From NCBI RefSeq assembly GCF_000002425.4, contig NC_037275.1, forward strand, positions 6,949,777-7,013,776: a stretch of 64,000 nucleotides of DNA, given 5' to 3'. Under the pieces are notes generated by a model that made no database searches, was not told the DNA's origin, and saw only the letters and a program-made list of their open reading frames with translations. The position numbers and the translations under genes are program-made. Positions 49,741-62,571 of the stretch are shown here, piece by piece. This DNA is from Physcomitrium patens (taxonomy: Eukaryota > Streptophyta > Bryopsida > Funariales > Funariaceae). How positions within the stretch are numbered: the first letter of the stretch is position 1; each line of letters begins with the position of its first letter.

Positions 49741-50640
49741 GTTCTACCAATTTAGGTAAATGTGTCCTTGGCACAAAAATTGGTCCTAAATTCCATGGTT
49801 TATGCGGTATTGTGAAGATAACCATAGGAACAATAATATTAGGATCCAAACATCTTATTTCATGAGTTCCAAAGGTAAATGATTTACCTTATTTTTTAAG
49901 CATTTCTTTAAAATATTCAATCTCTGTTGGTAATAAAGAACCATCACATCTAATCTTCATTTCTTCAAAAGTCTCCTTTATAAATTGATGTCTAATATTT
50001 TTTAGATCTCTTGAATTTTTTTTCTTTTGGTGCTTCTTTTATTTGTTCTATAGAATTTTTTGATAAAGGTCTAACAACAAGTTTTACATTCTTATCTATT
50101 ATTTTATATTTTATCTCAATAATAACTTTTGATACTTGAAAAAATTTAAAAATAGTATAAACCTCTTTTGAATGTATTTCCACAATCTTATCATCATCTC
50201 ATAATCCAATAGATGTAATTAATTCTAAAAGATCCTCCAATCCATTTTCTTCATAAACTCCTAAAATTCTCTCATTATCTTTTAAAATTCTTAATTTATA
50301 TAATTTCTTTTTAATATTATATATTTTTTTCTTTTGCTTTGTTTTAAATCTTTAACTTTTTTATATATGATACTTCCATTTTCAAAAATGCCAATAAAAT
50401 TTGTATCAAAGGTACCTACATCTTGTAAGAGTACCTCTTCTTTTGTACCTCCATAATCTCGCTTTACAATGGTACTTCTTCAAAATCCAAAAATTCTTCA
50501 ATAACTCTTGGTAATGACTTCTCTTTCAACTTATCTCGATTTCATTTATAATTAGGAGGGATGGTTAAAAATTATACAGCTTTCCTTCCATCTTCACTCC
50601 ATATTTATGCATAAGCTGAACCATCATCAAAAAAAATTGT
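49741..50640 (-). pseudogene. Protease to reverse-transcriptase linker, gypsy copy A
   Basis: Decayed counterpart of the frame at 12553-12996, with short preserved pieces such as EIKYKIIDKNVKLVVRPL at 49992-50183. Stops throughout. Confidence 0.6.
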
Positions 50641-50960
50641 TTCCATCTATGTTGCTATAGTATTAGGTTGTCCTAAAATCAATGGATATGATGTTGTATC
50701 TTAAATAAAGAAATGTTGTTTTGTTGCAACATCTCTAATTCATATTTTAACATCCAAACAAGCTTCGTATAATTTACCTCATGTATTATTAGTTGTTTGT
50801 ATTGTCCATCCATATTCCATATCAATTGGCCACTTCTCCTTCTTATAAAGATCCCTAGACATAAGATATATTTTAGAACCATGGTCAACTAAAGCAATAA
50901 TTGATTCTTCTATATCACTTATCTTCACAAATACTTCTGTAGTTGCACTTGCTCAATGCT
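50641..50960 (-). pseudogene. Aspartic protease, gypsy copy A (D-H-G-S active site)
   Basis: The active site at about 50875-50889 reads I-A-L-V-D-H-G-S-K-I-Y-L-M-S, so His occupies the place of Thr or Ser in the usual D-T/S-G. Downstream, SYPLILGQPN near 50670-50690 is the conserved 'P.ILG..' block. It is the only copy of the three that keeps the Asp. Confidence 0.75.
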
Positions 50961-52920
50961 TCTAAGTATAATAGCTTGAAGCTTTCATTTTCTTATGACT
51001 ATATTCTTCAAAATGTACTTGTTGATTATAACAATTCTTTTCATTTATTGATTGCTTGTAATCTTTATCACTTTTTTTTTCATCCTTATATAATATTGCA
51101 TCAATAGTATGAATCATCCCAACTTTGTCCATTAATTGTCTCTTTCTTTTAATATTGTCAATGATAACATTATGAAACTCCTTCTTTATAATTATCAAAA
51201 TCTCTTTCAATATAAATTCCACCTTAGCATTTAATACATGTTCTTCCAACACCCCTTATAAATCTGTTGCTACTTCAATATCAAAGAGTAGCTTATAAGC
51301 TATTGATTTATCTTTATCTTTTATCTCTTTTGTTTTTTCTTCTAATATTGTTGAAGTATCTTTTATAGGTAATTCTTATGAAGTTGTCTCATAAGCCTTG
51401 TCTCCTTCAGTTTGCTTCTTAAAAGAAATTCCATCTCTTGTATCATCAAAATTTCCTTGTCTCTTTTCTTCCATCAAAACTTTATGCTGATTCTTAGAAA
51501 TATATGCATGAACTAAAAGAGCTTCTACATGATCTTTTCAACTTGTTGCACCTCATATTGTAGCTGCAATTTTCAATAATTCTTCTCGAGGTATTTTTTC
51601 TTTTTACATTGTAGAAATAGCAGAAGTCCAAAATCGACTTGTCTCTATACTTCCATTAAAGTCATCAGCTACCTTGGCACCATAACTTATACTGTCTCGT
51701 GTTGTTACTCCATGTTTTATTAAATAGTCTTGAATCAATGCTCTTTTACCTCCTTTGCCAAAATTGATTTGAAAGAAATCCTCTATATCTTTTAATGCTA
51801 TCTTTCCATCTTTTCAATAAATAATTCTTTGTTGCACCATATCATTAAATTCATTGCAATCTTTCATAGTATGAAAAGAATCATCACACCAAATGCACCT
51901 TTGTATATACTTTTACTTAGAAACATTCTTCAAATTATTTTTAGAAGTCTTTTCTTCAAGTCTCACTAATTTAATTTAAAGATCCTATATTCCATGTATA
52001 ATTTCTTCAATTTCCATATCTTCTTTCTTTAATAAAGCTATTGGAGGTTGAATAATAGGTATTATTGGTTGTGTTATATATACTTGAATTTTAGGTGCTT
52101 GTGCTACCTTTGGAATATTAATCTTATCCTTCTTTCTTTCTCGTTTTGCAAGCAATTCCATTGCATCTTTAATATTTTTCCACTTTGTTATTAATCCTTT
52201 ATCTTCTTCTTTGTCTTCAAGAAGCAACTCCAATTTTTCTTATAATTCTCCATTAGTAGCTTGAAGAAATAATTTAACCTTGTTTGGCTCCAATATTAAT
52301 TTTTCCATCTTTAATAATTGAGAATACTGCCTTTCAAATTCTCTTAATAGCTCCATTGTTTGTAAATTCTTGTTAGGCCACTCAATCCATTCTAGAAATA
52401 ATTTCTTAGTAATACAATAAGTATCTTCTAAGAAATATTCATCTTTTAATGCACGTAAAAAAGTCTTCCATGAATTTCTATAATACTTCATAATTGATGA
52501 AACATATTTTTTTATTTTTGGTATTGTGGCAAGTCCAAATAGTTCAATCATATTCTTTTTAGAAACCTGATTTAATTCTATTTTTTATACATAATATCTT
52601 AAATACTTATAATATCTCTCCCATCAAATTGGTCAATCTTGTTAACTACTTCTTGTAATGCTTTGATTGCCAAAACCTCTTTGCAATTATTGCTTTATTA
52701 ATGTTGCATAAATAATGTAAATGCTTGAAATATTTTTGCAGTATTTGGATCAAAGTACATACTTTTTTTGCTAATAAAAAATCTACTTAAAGCTCCACTT
52801 GAAGATCCACTTGCAGCTCCACTCAAAGTTGCATCAAAGACATCAAATTCAACTTTCTTGCCTTTTTGTGCTATCAATTTTAAATAACCACAAATACGAT
52901 CCAATACCTTCTACCCCAAA
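50961..52920 (-). pseudogene. Gag, gypsy copy A
   Basis: Fragmented frames at 52240-52551 (IKKYVSSIMKYYRNSWKTFL, cut here, as in a capsid domain) and 51985-52233. A zinc knuckle with all four ligands (CIWCDDSFHTMKDC) lies at about 51855-51905. The N-terminal end at 52698-52904 has MDRICGYLKLIAQKGKKVEF followed by a Ser/Gly/Ala-rich stretch shared with copy B. Confidence 0.7.
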
Positions 52921-52946
52921 CTTTCATGTAGGATTCACCACTTACG

Positions 52947-54248
52947 TCATATTTTGCTTGGAAATACATTGGGTACCTAGCTGTGGAAAAAGACATTGTG
53001 TTTTACAAATATCCAAGAGATCTTAATAGATTTCATCCATATGAGAAGAATATTATCCAAATACCAATTTAAAAGTACTAAAAAATACTCTTTTTAGTAG
53101 CTTCATTCATACATAAATCTCAATTACCTTAATACTTTCATATTTAAGCAATTTAGATTTTTCTTCTAAGCTTTGGCCCTAATTAGTGAGCTTTGATAAG
53201 TTATAACTTCTAATTTCACTATATACTTGATATGAAATTTTGCATGTAATTTTCAATGTAAGTCTTCTATATGCTTAAGAATTTTCAGCCCAATCCAACC
53301 CACATATCGTGAAAAAACTTCTAAAAACTGCACTAATGTCACTCGACTGCCAACTTGAAAGATGAAGAAAAAATCCCAATAGTGATTTTTCCTTTTCCAA
53401 TAGTTAACTTTATCTCAAAATTGGTATGCAACTTTATCTTTAAATCATTCAATACTATGCCAAATTTTGCCTTGATTTGACTAGTAGATCTCTAGATATC
53501 ACAGAAACCCTATCCAATCCCAAACTGCCAATTTTTTATATGTACTTGTACTAAAACCTAGATATCTCCCAATTACACTATTGGATTATCACAAAATTTT
53601 ATATATACTTAAAAAATAAAATTATCCAAGTACTATTAAAATTTGAATTATAATGTGATATCAATTTTATGAACTAGTTGAAAATGCTAGCCCTAATTTC
53701 ATTGCATAAATCCTAAGTTGCCAATACAAATCTTGACTTCCAATAAAAATTTCTAACTCTTTTCAAATCCTATCAAAACCAACTATATGTCTCTAAAACA
53801 TGCTCTAACTTAGCCCTCAAACCTTAATCTTTGATCTTCAAATGAAACCTTCTTTTATCCTAGGCGGTTATTTTAGTGGCCAGAGGTGTGATTTTGATCT
53901 TGTCTCATAAACAGTCAACCCCCAAGTATCAATCTAACCTATCTTAAGGATTTTTTAGTCCAACCCTATTCTCAACTTAATTCTAGTATCAACTATACTA
54001 ATTATTTATCTCTTCTAATCTAATTTTATCAATTTATGGCCTTTCTAAAGCAATTTTTTTTTTTTTTTTTTTATATCCTAAAAGGTAAAAATACTAATTA
54101 ATTTTTATTTACTTGCTATTAAGATAAAAAAAATAGGCTAAGAGGCTTTTATAAAATCTTTATTAAAATATGTTGAACTAATATAATAGAAAATTAATTA
54201 AAAAATCATTTTTAGTTATATTTTCACCATATAATTGTGTCACAACAC
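52947..54248 (-). repeat. 5' LTR of gypsy copy A
   Basis: Aligns with 38009-39323 throughout ('agctgtgg', 'actctttttagtag', 'ggttattttagtggccagaggtgtgattttgatc' in pieces). The internal boundary on the minus strand is followed by 'gtggtgaatcctacatgaaag'. In copy B the same place reads 'gtggtgaacccgacataaaag'. That segment is the probable primer-binding region, but I cannot match it to a specific tRNA. Confidence 0.83.
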
Positions 54249-54599
54249 AACAATAGTCGACCCCTGTGAATCAATTTAACCTATCCTAAGGATTTTTTAG
54301 CCCAATCCTATCTTCAACTTAATCTTGGTATCAACTATATTAATTATTTATCTCTTTTAACTTCATTTTATCAATTTATGGTCTTTCTAAGGTAATAAAA
54401 GAATCTCTACAACCTGAAAGGTAAAATTATTAACTAACTTTCAACCTACTAATTATTAAGATAAGTAAATAACTTAAGAGGTTTTTGTAAAAGCCATGTT
54501 TAGATACCTCAAATTATTATTGAATTAAGATAATTAGATACTAATTAGAAATTCAATTTTGATTATAGTTTCACTATGTAGTTGTATTATATCAGGACA
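54249..54599 (-). repeat. Partial LTR in tandem with the 5' LTR of copy A
   Basis: From 'atagtcgacccctg' to 'tcaggaca' this repeats the last third of the LTR (compare 53910-54248 and 56030-56375). It starts inside the LTR, so it is a fragment left by recombination or an older truncated copy into which A inserted. Confidence 0.78.
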
Positions 54600-55070
54600 C
54601 TGTGCTAATGAACAAGATATTCGAAACTATTTTGGCACGGCCTTGACTCTAAGACTCTTTCTAACTTAAAGTCTTCATTATTATCTACTTATAATAAAGG
54701 ATATAGCATTTATCTTCTATTTGAAATATTTATTAGCTTATATGGCTAAAAAAAAATGTGGAATATATGATGGATATTCATATAATAAATGGTTCAAGCC
54801 TATAGTGATGTAATTTATTTTTGAACAACTCAATTGATTTACTCAAAAATAGATAATAGTTCAAGCCTATAGTGATCTAATTTATTATAAATATAATTAA
54901 TCTTGATATTGTAATAAAATAATTATATTTTATCACCAATAAGAAATTTGACGTTACTCCTAGCAATAGGCACTCATATTGATTTTTTATTATTCTTAAG
55001 TTTCTTTTAGTTGTACCTTCATTATTATATGGAGCTCAAATAAATAATTTTTCAAAACTTCCACTATTGT
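54600..55070. other. Spacer between gypsy copies A and B
   Basis: About 470 bp with no recognised feature. 'ttggcacggccttgactc' near 54633 is GC-richer than its surroundings but was not assigned. Confidence 0.5.
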
Positions 55071-56375
55071 TATATTACGTATTGTCTTGTTTAAGAATAC
55101 ATCAGACACCTAGCTGTGGAAGGTGAGGTTGTGTTTCACAAGTATCTCAAAAATCCTAATAAGTTTTACTCATATGAAAAGAATATAATCTAAGTTTCAA
55201 TTCAAAAGTGTTAGAAAATACTCTTATTTGTAGCCTCAATTACTTATAAATCTCAATTATCTTATTACTTTTATATTTAAAGAATTTAGATTTTTTTTAT
55301 AAGCTCTAATCCTAATTAGTAAGCTTTAACAAGCTGTAACTTTTAATCTGACCATCCACTTGATGTAAAATTCTCCAAGCAATTGTCAATATAAGTTCTC
55401 TATATGCTTAAGAATTTTTAGCCCAATCCAAATTACAAATTGTGATAAAACCTCTAAAAATTGCACTGATGTCACTTAGCCGCCAACTTGAAAAGTGAAG
55501 TAAAAATCTCAGTAGTAATTTCTCCTTCTTCAACTCTTAACTTTGACTCAAAATTGGTATTCAGCTTGATCTGTAAGTCTTTCAATACCATTCCAAATTT
55601 CACCTTGATCCAACTAGTAGAGCTCTAGATATCATAGAAATCCTATCTAACCCCAAACTACCAACTTTCAAAACCCTCTTGTCCTAAAAACCAAATATCT
55701 TTAAACCATACTATTAGATTATCACAAAAGTTTTTATACACTTAGCACACCTAGTAATCGAAATAATTTCAAATTTTAAATCATAGATGTTACACCAATT
55801 GCATGAACTAGCAAAAATTACTAGCCCTAATTATATTATATAAAATCCAAATCACCAATACAAATCCTGATCTTGAACAATAATTGCTAAGTCCTCAAAA
55901 ATCCTTATGCCCTTCAAAAGACCTTCAAGCTAGCTCTCAAATCCTAATCTCCGATCTTTGAATGAGATCCTAATTTACCCTAGGCGGACGTTTTAGTGAT
56001 TAGAGGTCTCATTTCAACCTTGTCTCACAAATGGTCGACCCCAGGTATCAATCTAATCTATCCTAAGAATAGTTTAGTTCAATCCTACCCTCAACTTGAC
56101 TATAGTATAAACCATATCAACCATTTATCTCTTCTATCTTGATTTTATCAATTTATGGCCATTCTAAGGTAGTAAAAGAGTTTCTATATCCTAGAAGATA
56201 AAAATAGTAATTAACTTTTATCTACTTATTATTAAAATAAGAAAATAGGAAAATAGACTTTCATAAAAGTATTATTAAAATATTTTAAATTTTTGTTGAA
56301 CTAATATAATAGAATATTAATTAAAAAATTATTTTTAGTCATATTTTCACTATATAATTGTATCACAACATGACA
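55071..56375 (-). repeat. 3' LTR of gypsy copy B
   Basis: About 1.3 kb. Left tip tatattacgtattgtc, right tip acaacatgaca. The adjacent minus-strand tract aagaaggaatgga is the probable polypurine tract. Confidence 0.83.
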
Positions 56376-57390
56376 TCCATTCCTTCTTAACTTGTGCATC
56401 CCTTAACATGTGCCAAATGAACCATATGCCATAATTGGTGTCACACCATCTCTTCATTTTTTTCATCAAATTTTTCATTTCTATTTTCATCATCCTCTTC
56501 AAAATAATTATCTTCTTTAAAAATATTGATATTTTAAGCATGATCATCTATATTGATTTCTCTATCTTGTCTTTTAAAAATATTAACTTATTTCTTAGAA
56601 ATAGATATCTTCAACCTCATACTATCTAACTCCCTTAATGAATATGTGGCATTATTATGAACTGTTACTACTACATATGGTCTAAACCAACATTTTGAAA
56701 ACTTTCGCAAAGCACTATGTTGGTTATCCAGATTATTGTCATAAATAAGTATCCAATTACCTTCTTCAATTACTCTAGGCCTCAACCAATGTTGCTTATC
56801 AAATCGAGTCTTATTTCCTAACCTTGTCTTTTGTAATCTTTCTAATGCTAATTCAATATCTTCCGATCTTTGTTCAAGTTGCCAAATTCTAATAGCTAAC
56901 AATTTTTTCCTTGTCAATCCATCTTCCCATGGTAGCATATTCCAAGTTGGCACATGTTCTTCAATTAGCATAGTTGATTTTTGACATGTCATAAGGTCTA
57001 CTAGCACATATCCAGTCACTGAACTATGTATTGTTTGATCAGTCCGTAATGCATAAGGTAAAAGTTGAGGCTATTCTCTCATTCTTCCATTGCAAGCTTT
57101 AACTAAGGCTTTTACAATTGATCAATGTCCATGTTCACTCTTTGTATTCCCCTCTGGATTATAAGTAATAGTCAATGATAATTTTATTCTACATCTCTTA
57201 AAAAATTCATGAGCTTCATATGCATCTAATTCTCCACAATCTGTAATAATATTTTTTATACATCCATAGCAACAAATAACATCCTCAAGTAAAAACCTAC
57301 AAATTTTCTTTGTGGACTTTGTTCTTAGTGCCCTACATTCTACATGGTTTGATAAATCTTTACGAGTCAAAACTAAATATCTCATTTGTC
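56376..57390 (-). pseudogene. Integrase, gypsy copy B
   Basis: The frame 56588-57019 covers the C-terminal region (DGLTRKKLLAIRIWQLEQRS, cut here, to RELDSMRLKI). The frame 57122-57385 covers the core with CGELDAYEAHEFF and NTKSEHGH. The second Asp (ITDCGELD) and the Glu (SEH) are both present, unlike copies A and C. The first Asp region is broken. Confidence 0.8.
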
Positions 57391-58420
57391 ATAGTCTCAT
57401 CGATATAATAATCAAATCTACAACCTATTTAAAATGAATAGCAAAATGATATATCAAATGTAACCCATCTTGATATCATATATTTGAATGTATCTAATAA
57501 ATTATACAAGATTTTACAAATGAAGTTACATCTCAATACATATTTTTCTATCAATATTTTTCCTTCAATTTAGCAAATGTAGCCCAAATTCTTCCATGTC
57601 CCGCCTATAAACTATCATAAAACTCCTTAAATAGTCTTTATTGATCTTTTTTGGTACCTACTACTTGTTATGGCATTCCAATTTCTTTCTTTGGTCTCTT
57701 CTATAAGAACCCTTCTTGAAGCAAAAATCCATAAGCCTTTTTTTTTATTTGATTAAATTTTTCTATTGACCAATTTTCTTATTTATTCAAGATATTCAAA
57801 TAAAGTCTAATTTCTAATAATTCTCTTTAATAAAGCTCTTTAAAAAATATCTTGTCTTCCTTATTAAGATTTGATATTGAATAGAATTTTATTCCAACAT
57901 CATCAATATCTTCAACCATCTCATCTTCTCTTTTATATATTGCTCAAGATAACATATCTACAATCAGATTGTCTTTTCTTGTAATATGCCTAAATTTTGG
58001 ATTTAGTAATTTGATATAAGTAATCTATCTCAATATTGCAATATCTTGTGTTGTAAAATTGATAATTATTTCAAATAAAGGAAAATAATATATTTTAATT
58101 ACCACCATAGCTCCAATCAAATAATCCTTTTCATCTTTCATAGCTGAAACAACTTCCTATAGTTTCCTTTTTACTTGTGAATATGCATGTTGGTAAGTAC
58201 TTAAAACCTTACCTCCAAATTGTACTACAAATCTTTATCCATTCAAATCATCTTGACCTGCAATCTATCTAATCGCAGTCGAACTAGTATCCACTGTAAG
58301 AATCACTAGTTTATTATACTTATAATCAACTTTTCTCAATACTGGAGGCAATGTCAATAATTTATTCAATCTTTGCACTATTTTAACATGCTTTTTTTTT
58401 CCATTTAAATCGATAGCCCT
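57391..58420 (-). pseudogene. RNase H and integrase zinc-domain region, gypsy copy B
   Basis: Stop-broken but collinear with 40371-41365. The uninterrupted junction near 58410-58445 shows what the family-T insertion split in copy A. Confidence 0.65.
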
Positions 58421-59250
58421 TGCATAATAGTTCATACAATGGATTTGCTATATGAGCATAATGAAGAATCCAAATACGATAAAATATACATGCACCTAAA
58501 AACCTACAAATCTCTGTTAAAGAACTACAATCTTCTGTCATTCTCCTAATCACATCAATCTTAGTTGGATCTGATTTTCTTCCATAAAATCTACATAAAT
58601 ATCTAACAATTACAACCTCTTGTACTCCAAATATGGATTTTATATCCGATAATGTAAGATAAACTTCTCCAAGCTGAGTAAGTATTTTTTTACAATCTTG
58701 TATATAATCATCAATATACTTGTGACACCCCCTCTTATCTAAAGTTTCATCCTTGTCTTCTTTTTGTACCCTTTTATAGAAACATCATTTAGAAAAGGCA
58801 TAGTCTTCTAAAGAATAAAATCTTTCAATACCTTATTCATTTCATTCATCATATGCGCAACTAAGTTGGTTGCATCTTGAGGAAGAGTAGACATTCTAAC
58901 TAATACAAGTGGTGTTTTCATCATTGTCATATCTCTACTTCTTTCTGCAATTTGAAATTGGTCATAGCCGAAATATAAATCATCCATTGAATAGATTGCC
59001 CTTCCTACAAATATCTTAGCAAATTCATCCACTATAAGCCTAATTCCTCCATTCTTGATAATTACTACATTCACTTATTGCATATTTTGAATAAAACCTA
59101 ATGACCTATTTTTCTTAGGCACTGTAAACCATCGACTAGAATATAGTGCAAAAAAAGGTTTTAAAATCTTCATTTTCATCTTTTTTTTTAATAATTCTAC
59201 CAAGCTTGGTAAATGTGCCCTTTATATAAGAATTGGCCATAGATTCTAAG
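58421..59250 (-). pseudogene. Reverse transcriptase, gypsy copy B
   Basis: The frame 58808-59074 holds the palm with DLYFGYDQFQIAERSRDMTM and LPQDATNLVAHMMNEMNKVL (cut here). The catalytic box reads PFLNDVSI near 58775-58800, one Asp replaced by Asn, so the enzyme would be dead even without the stops. Confidence 0.75.
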
Positions 59251-60420
59251 GTATATATGGTACAAAGATTATAACCATAGGCATTACAATATTTAGATCT
59301 ACACACCTAATTTTGTAAGATTTAAAGGTAAATGATCTACCTTATTTTGCCAACATCTCTTTGAAGCAAATAATTTCTTTTAATAATAAAAAACCATTAG
59401 AACCAATCTTCAATTCTTCAAAAGTTTCTTTAGTAAACTTTTGACCAATATTCCTTGAATTCTTCAAGTTCTTTTCTCTCAATGCTTCTCTCATTTGTTC
59501 TTTAGAATCTTCTGGCAAAGGTCTAAGAATCAATTTTATCTTCTTATCTATTGTCTTATATTTTGTCTCAATTATAACTTTTCATGCTTGATAAGATTTA
59601 ATCATATCATAAACTTTTCTTGAATGAATTGATATAACTTTATCATTGTTACCTAATCCAATAGATGCAATTAATTCCAAAAGATCCTTCAATCCATTTT
59701 CTTCATAAATACCAATAATCTTTTCATTATCTTCTAATATTCCTAATCTATAAAATTCTTTTTCAATAGTACTTAATTTTTTTTTTCTAAGTTATCAATC
59801 CTCTCATATATAATACTTCTATTTTCAAAAATTATAATAAATCTTTCATTAAAGGCACCTATATCTTGCAAGAGTATCTTTCTTTTTGTACCTCTATAAT
59901 CTCGCTTTATAGTGGTACCTCCAAAAAATCCTTGAATTCTTCAACAATCCTTGGCAATGGATTTTTTCTCAATTTGTTTCAATTCCGCTCATGATTTGGA
60001 AGCATAGTCAAAAACTGTATTGTCTTCCTTCCATCCTCACTACGAATTTGTGCATAAGCTGAACCATCAACAAGTATCTTTGTTTCCATTCAATATTGCA
60101 ATAATATATGGTTGTCCCAAAACAAGAGGATAAGATGTTGGATCTTAAACAAAAAAATTTTGCTCTACTCCAACATCACCAATCCAAATTTTCACATTTG
60201 GGCAAGCACCATATAACTCCTCTCGTATATTATTGGCTGCCCATATTACCTATCCATGCTCTATGTCAATTGGTCACCTTTGCTTCATATAAAGATCCTT
60301 AGATATAAAGTTTATCTTTGAACCATGGTAAATCAAAGCAACAACTGGCTCGTCTATATCTCGAACCTTCACTAATACCTCTATAGTTGCTCTTGTCCAA
60401 TACTTCTTAGTATAATGACT
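59251..60420 (-). pseudogene. Protease and linker, gypsy copy B
   Basis: The linker piece 59342-59533 (LRPLPEDSKEQMREALREKN) matches 12553-12996. The protease site at about 60313-60341 reads A-L-I-Y-H-G-S-K-I-N: the His-Gly-Ser of copy A is kept, but Asp is Tyr. Confidence 0.68.
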
Positions 60421-61279
60421 TGAAACCTTTCTATCTTTATTACCTTGATCAATAAAATATACTCTTTGATTATGACTCCTCCCTTCACTTGTTGATTATT
60501 TATAACAATTATCAAATATATCTTCTTCATCTTCATATATGTGTGTATCAATAGCATGATTCAATCCAATTTCTTCCATTAATTGTCTCTTTTATTTAAT
60601 ACTATCAATAATAACATCATGAAATTCTTTCTTGGTAATTCCTAAATTTTTTTTTTATGTAAACTCAAACTTAGCATTGAGCATACATTCCTCAAGCACT
60701 CCCTTTAAATTTGTTGCCACTTCAATATCAAAGAGTAGTTTATAAGTTGTCAATTTACCTTTATCTTTCATCTCTTTTACTTTTTCTTCTAATATTCTTG
60801 AAGTATCTTTTGTGGACAATTCTTGTGAAGCCGCTGCATGAGCCTTACTTCTTGAGTTTGTCTCTTAGAAGAATTTTTTTCTCTTGTATCATCAAAATTT
60901 CTTTTCCTCTTTTCTTCTATTAAAGCTTCATGTTGGTTTTTAGCAATATATGCATGTACTCACAAAGCTTCTACAAAATCCTTCCAACTTGTAGCACCAC
61001 AAATTATTGCAGTAGTTCTCAATAAAGCTTCCCATGGCATCTTTTGTTTTTACATTATAGAAATGCCAAAAGAAAAAAGTCCACTTGGTTGAACATTTCC
61101 AACAAAATTCTATCTGCCATCATTATCCACTGTAATTCCACAACATGCAGCTTCCATTGCTGCAATTCCATGTACTACCAAATAATCTTTAACCAATGCT
61201 TTCATGCCACCTTTACTAAAGTTGATTTGGAGAAGATTATTAGTATCTTTCAATGAAAGTTTCCCATCTTTTTAATAAA

Positions 61280-62340
61280 TAATGCCTTATTGTACCATCT
61301 CATTGAATTCACCACAATCTTTTGAAGAATAAGAATCATCATTACACCAAATACATCTTTATACATATCCTTGTTTAAAAAAAATCTTTGAACTTATTGT
61401 AGAAGTTTTTTCTTCAAGCCTTGTAAGTTTGATTTGAAGATTCTCCATCCCTTGTACAACCTCCTCAGGTCCCATATCTTCTTTTTTTAGTATAGCCAAT
61501 GGATGTTGGACAATAGGTACAATCAATCGTGTAGTAGGCATTAAGGTCTTTGGTACTTGTACCACTCTTCGAGCACCAATCCTATCATTTCTTCTTTCTT
61601 TTTTGGCAAATAATCCAATAGCATCTTCAACAGTCCTCCACTTTGTTATCAATCCTTCATCTTCTTTCTTATCTTCTAGAAGAACTTCTAAGTTTTCTTA
61701 TAATTCTCTATCAGCAGCTTGAAGAAATAATTCAACCTTGTTTGGTCCTAATGTTAACTTTTTCATTTTCGATAATTGAAAAAAGTACTTTTCAAATTCT
61801 CATAATAATTCTATAGCTTGCAAATTTTTTTTAGGTCATTCAATCCATTCTAAGAATGATTTCTTCATAATTCAATCAATATCTTCTAAAAAATACTCAT
61901 TCTTTAATCCATGTGAAAATACCTCCCATAAACTTCTAAATTATCTTATAATAGACCTTATATGCTCTCTTATCTCTTATACCATAACAAGCTCAAATAA
62001 TTAAATCATCTCCTTCTCAAAAATACAATTCAATTCTATTTTTCATACATAACATCTTAAATATTTAGAAATATCCCTCCCATTAAATTGATCAACCTTG
62101 CTAACCATTGCTTATAATGCTTTGATTATCAAAGCCTCTTTGCAATCATTGCTTTGTTATTATTTTATAAATAATGAAAATACTTGAAATATTTTTACAG
62201 TATTTGGATCGAAGTACATACCTTGTTCACTAGTAGAAATCCCACTTGAAGTTGTGCTTAAAGATCCACTTGAAGCTCCACCCAAAGCTTCATCAAAAAG
62301 TCCAAATTCAACTTTCTTACCTTCTTACCCCATCAATTCT
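61280..62340 (-). pseudogene. Gag, gypsy copy B
   Basis: A zinc-knuckle relic with CIWCNDDSYSSKDC near 61300-61355, where the His ligand is Tyr. The frame 61359-61652 upstream is homologous to 51985-52233 of copy A, with a Pro-rich centre. The N-terminal part to 62340 has the Ser/Gly/Ala-rich stretch seen in copy A. Confidence 0.65.
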
Positions 62341-62406
62341 AAATAATCACAAATATAATTGAATACTTTCCACCTCAAACTTTTATGTCGGGTTCACCAC
62401 TTATAT

Positions 62407-62571
62407 TGTATTACATGTTGTCTTATTTAGGAATGCACTGGATAATTAGTTGTGGAAGGTGAGGTTGTATTTTATAAGCATCCAAAAAAACCTAATAGAT
62501 TTCATCCATATGAAAAGAATATAATCCGAATTTCAATTCAAAAGTATTAAAAATACTCTTTTTAGTAGCTT
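62407..62571 (-). repeat. 5' LTR of gypsy copy B, truncated by an insertion
   Basis: Begins tgtattacatgttgtc and follows the family sequence ('ggaaggtgaggttgt', 'ctttttagtagctt') until 62571, where family-T LTR sequence starts. The remaining 1.1 kb of this LTR should lie beyond the right window edge if the element is otherwise complete. Confidence 0.82.

Larger units (their letters stand above)
38009..54248 (-). mobile_element. Ty3/gypsy element copy A, split by a nested element
   Basis: Two LTRs of about 1.3 kb (38009-39323 and 52947-54248) enclose, on the minus strand, gag, protease, reverse transcriptase, RNase H and integrase. The interior is interrupted from 41366 to 48961 by a +-strand family-T element. 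Removing it joins ...tgacaacct to ...ttatgtaataattc, which matches the unbroken copy B near 58410-58445. Stops occur in every domain, the second integrase Asp reads Asn, and the Glu reads Lys. No target duplication could be fixed because the right LTR tip is eroded and runs into a partial LTR. Confidence 0.9.
55071..62571 (-). mobile_element. Ty3/gypsy element copy B
   Basis: The same family as copy A, uninterrupted inside, with an intact 3' LTR (55071-56375) and a 5' LTR (62407-62571) that is cut after about 165 bp by a family-T element. The minus-strand order is gag (61280-62340), protease, reverse transcriptase, RNase H, integrase. The FLDD box reads FLND and the protease Asp reads Tyr, while the integrase triad residues near ITDCGELDAYEAHEFF and KSEHGH look preserved. 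Stops are frequent. Confidence 0.88.

Noticed and set aside
52799..53026. 75-codon +-strand frame at the end of copy A
   Set aside because: It is antisense to gag and crosses the LTR boundary, and there is no equivalent in copy B.
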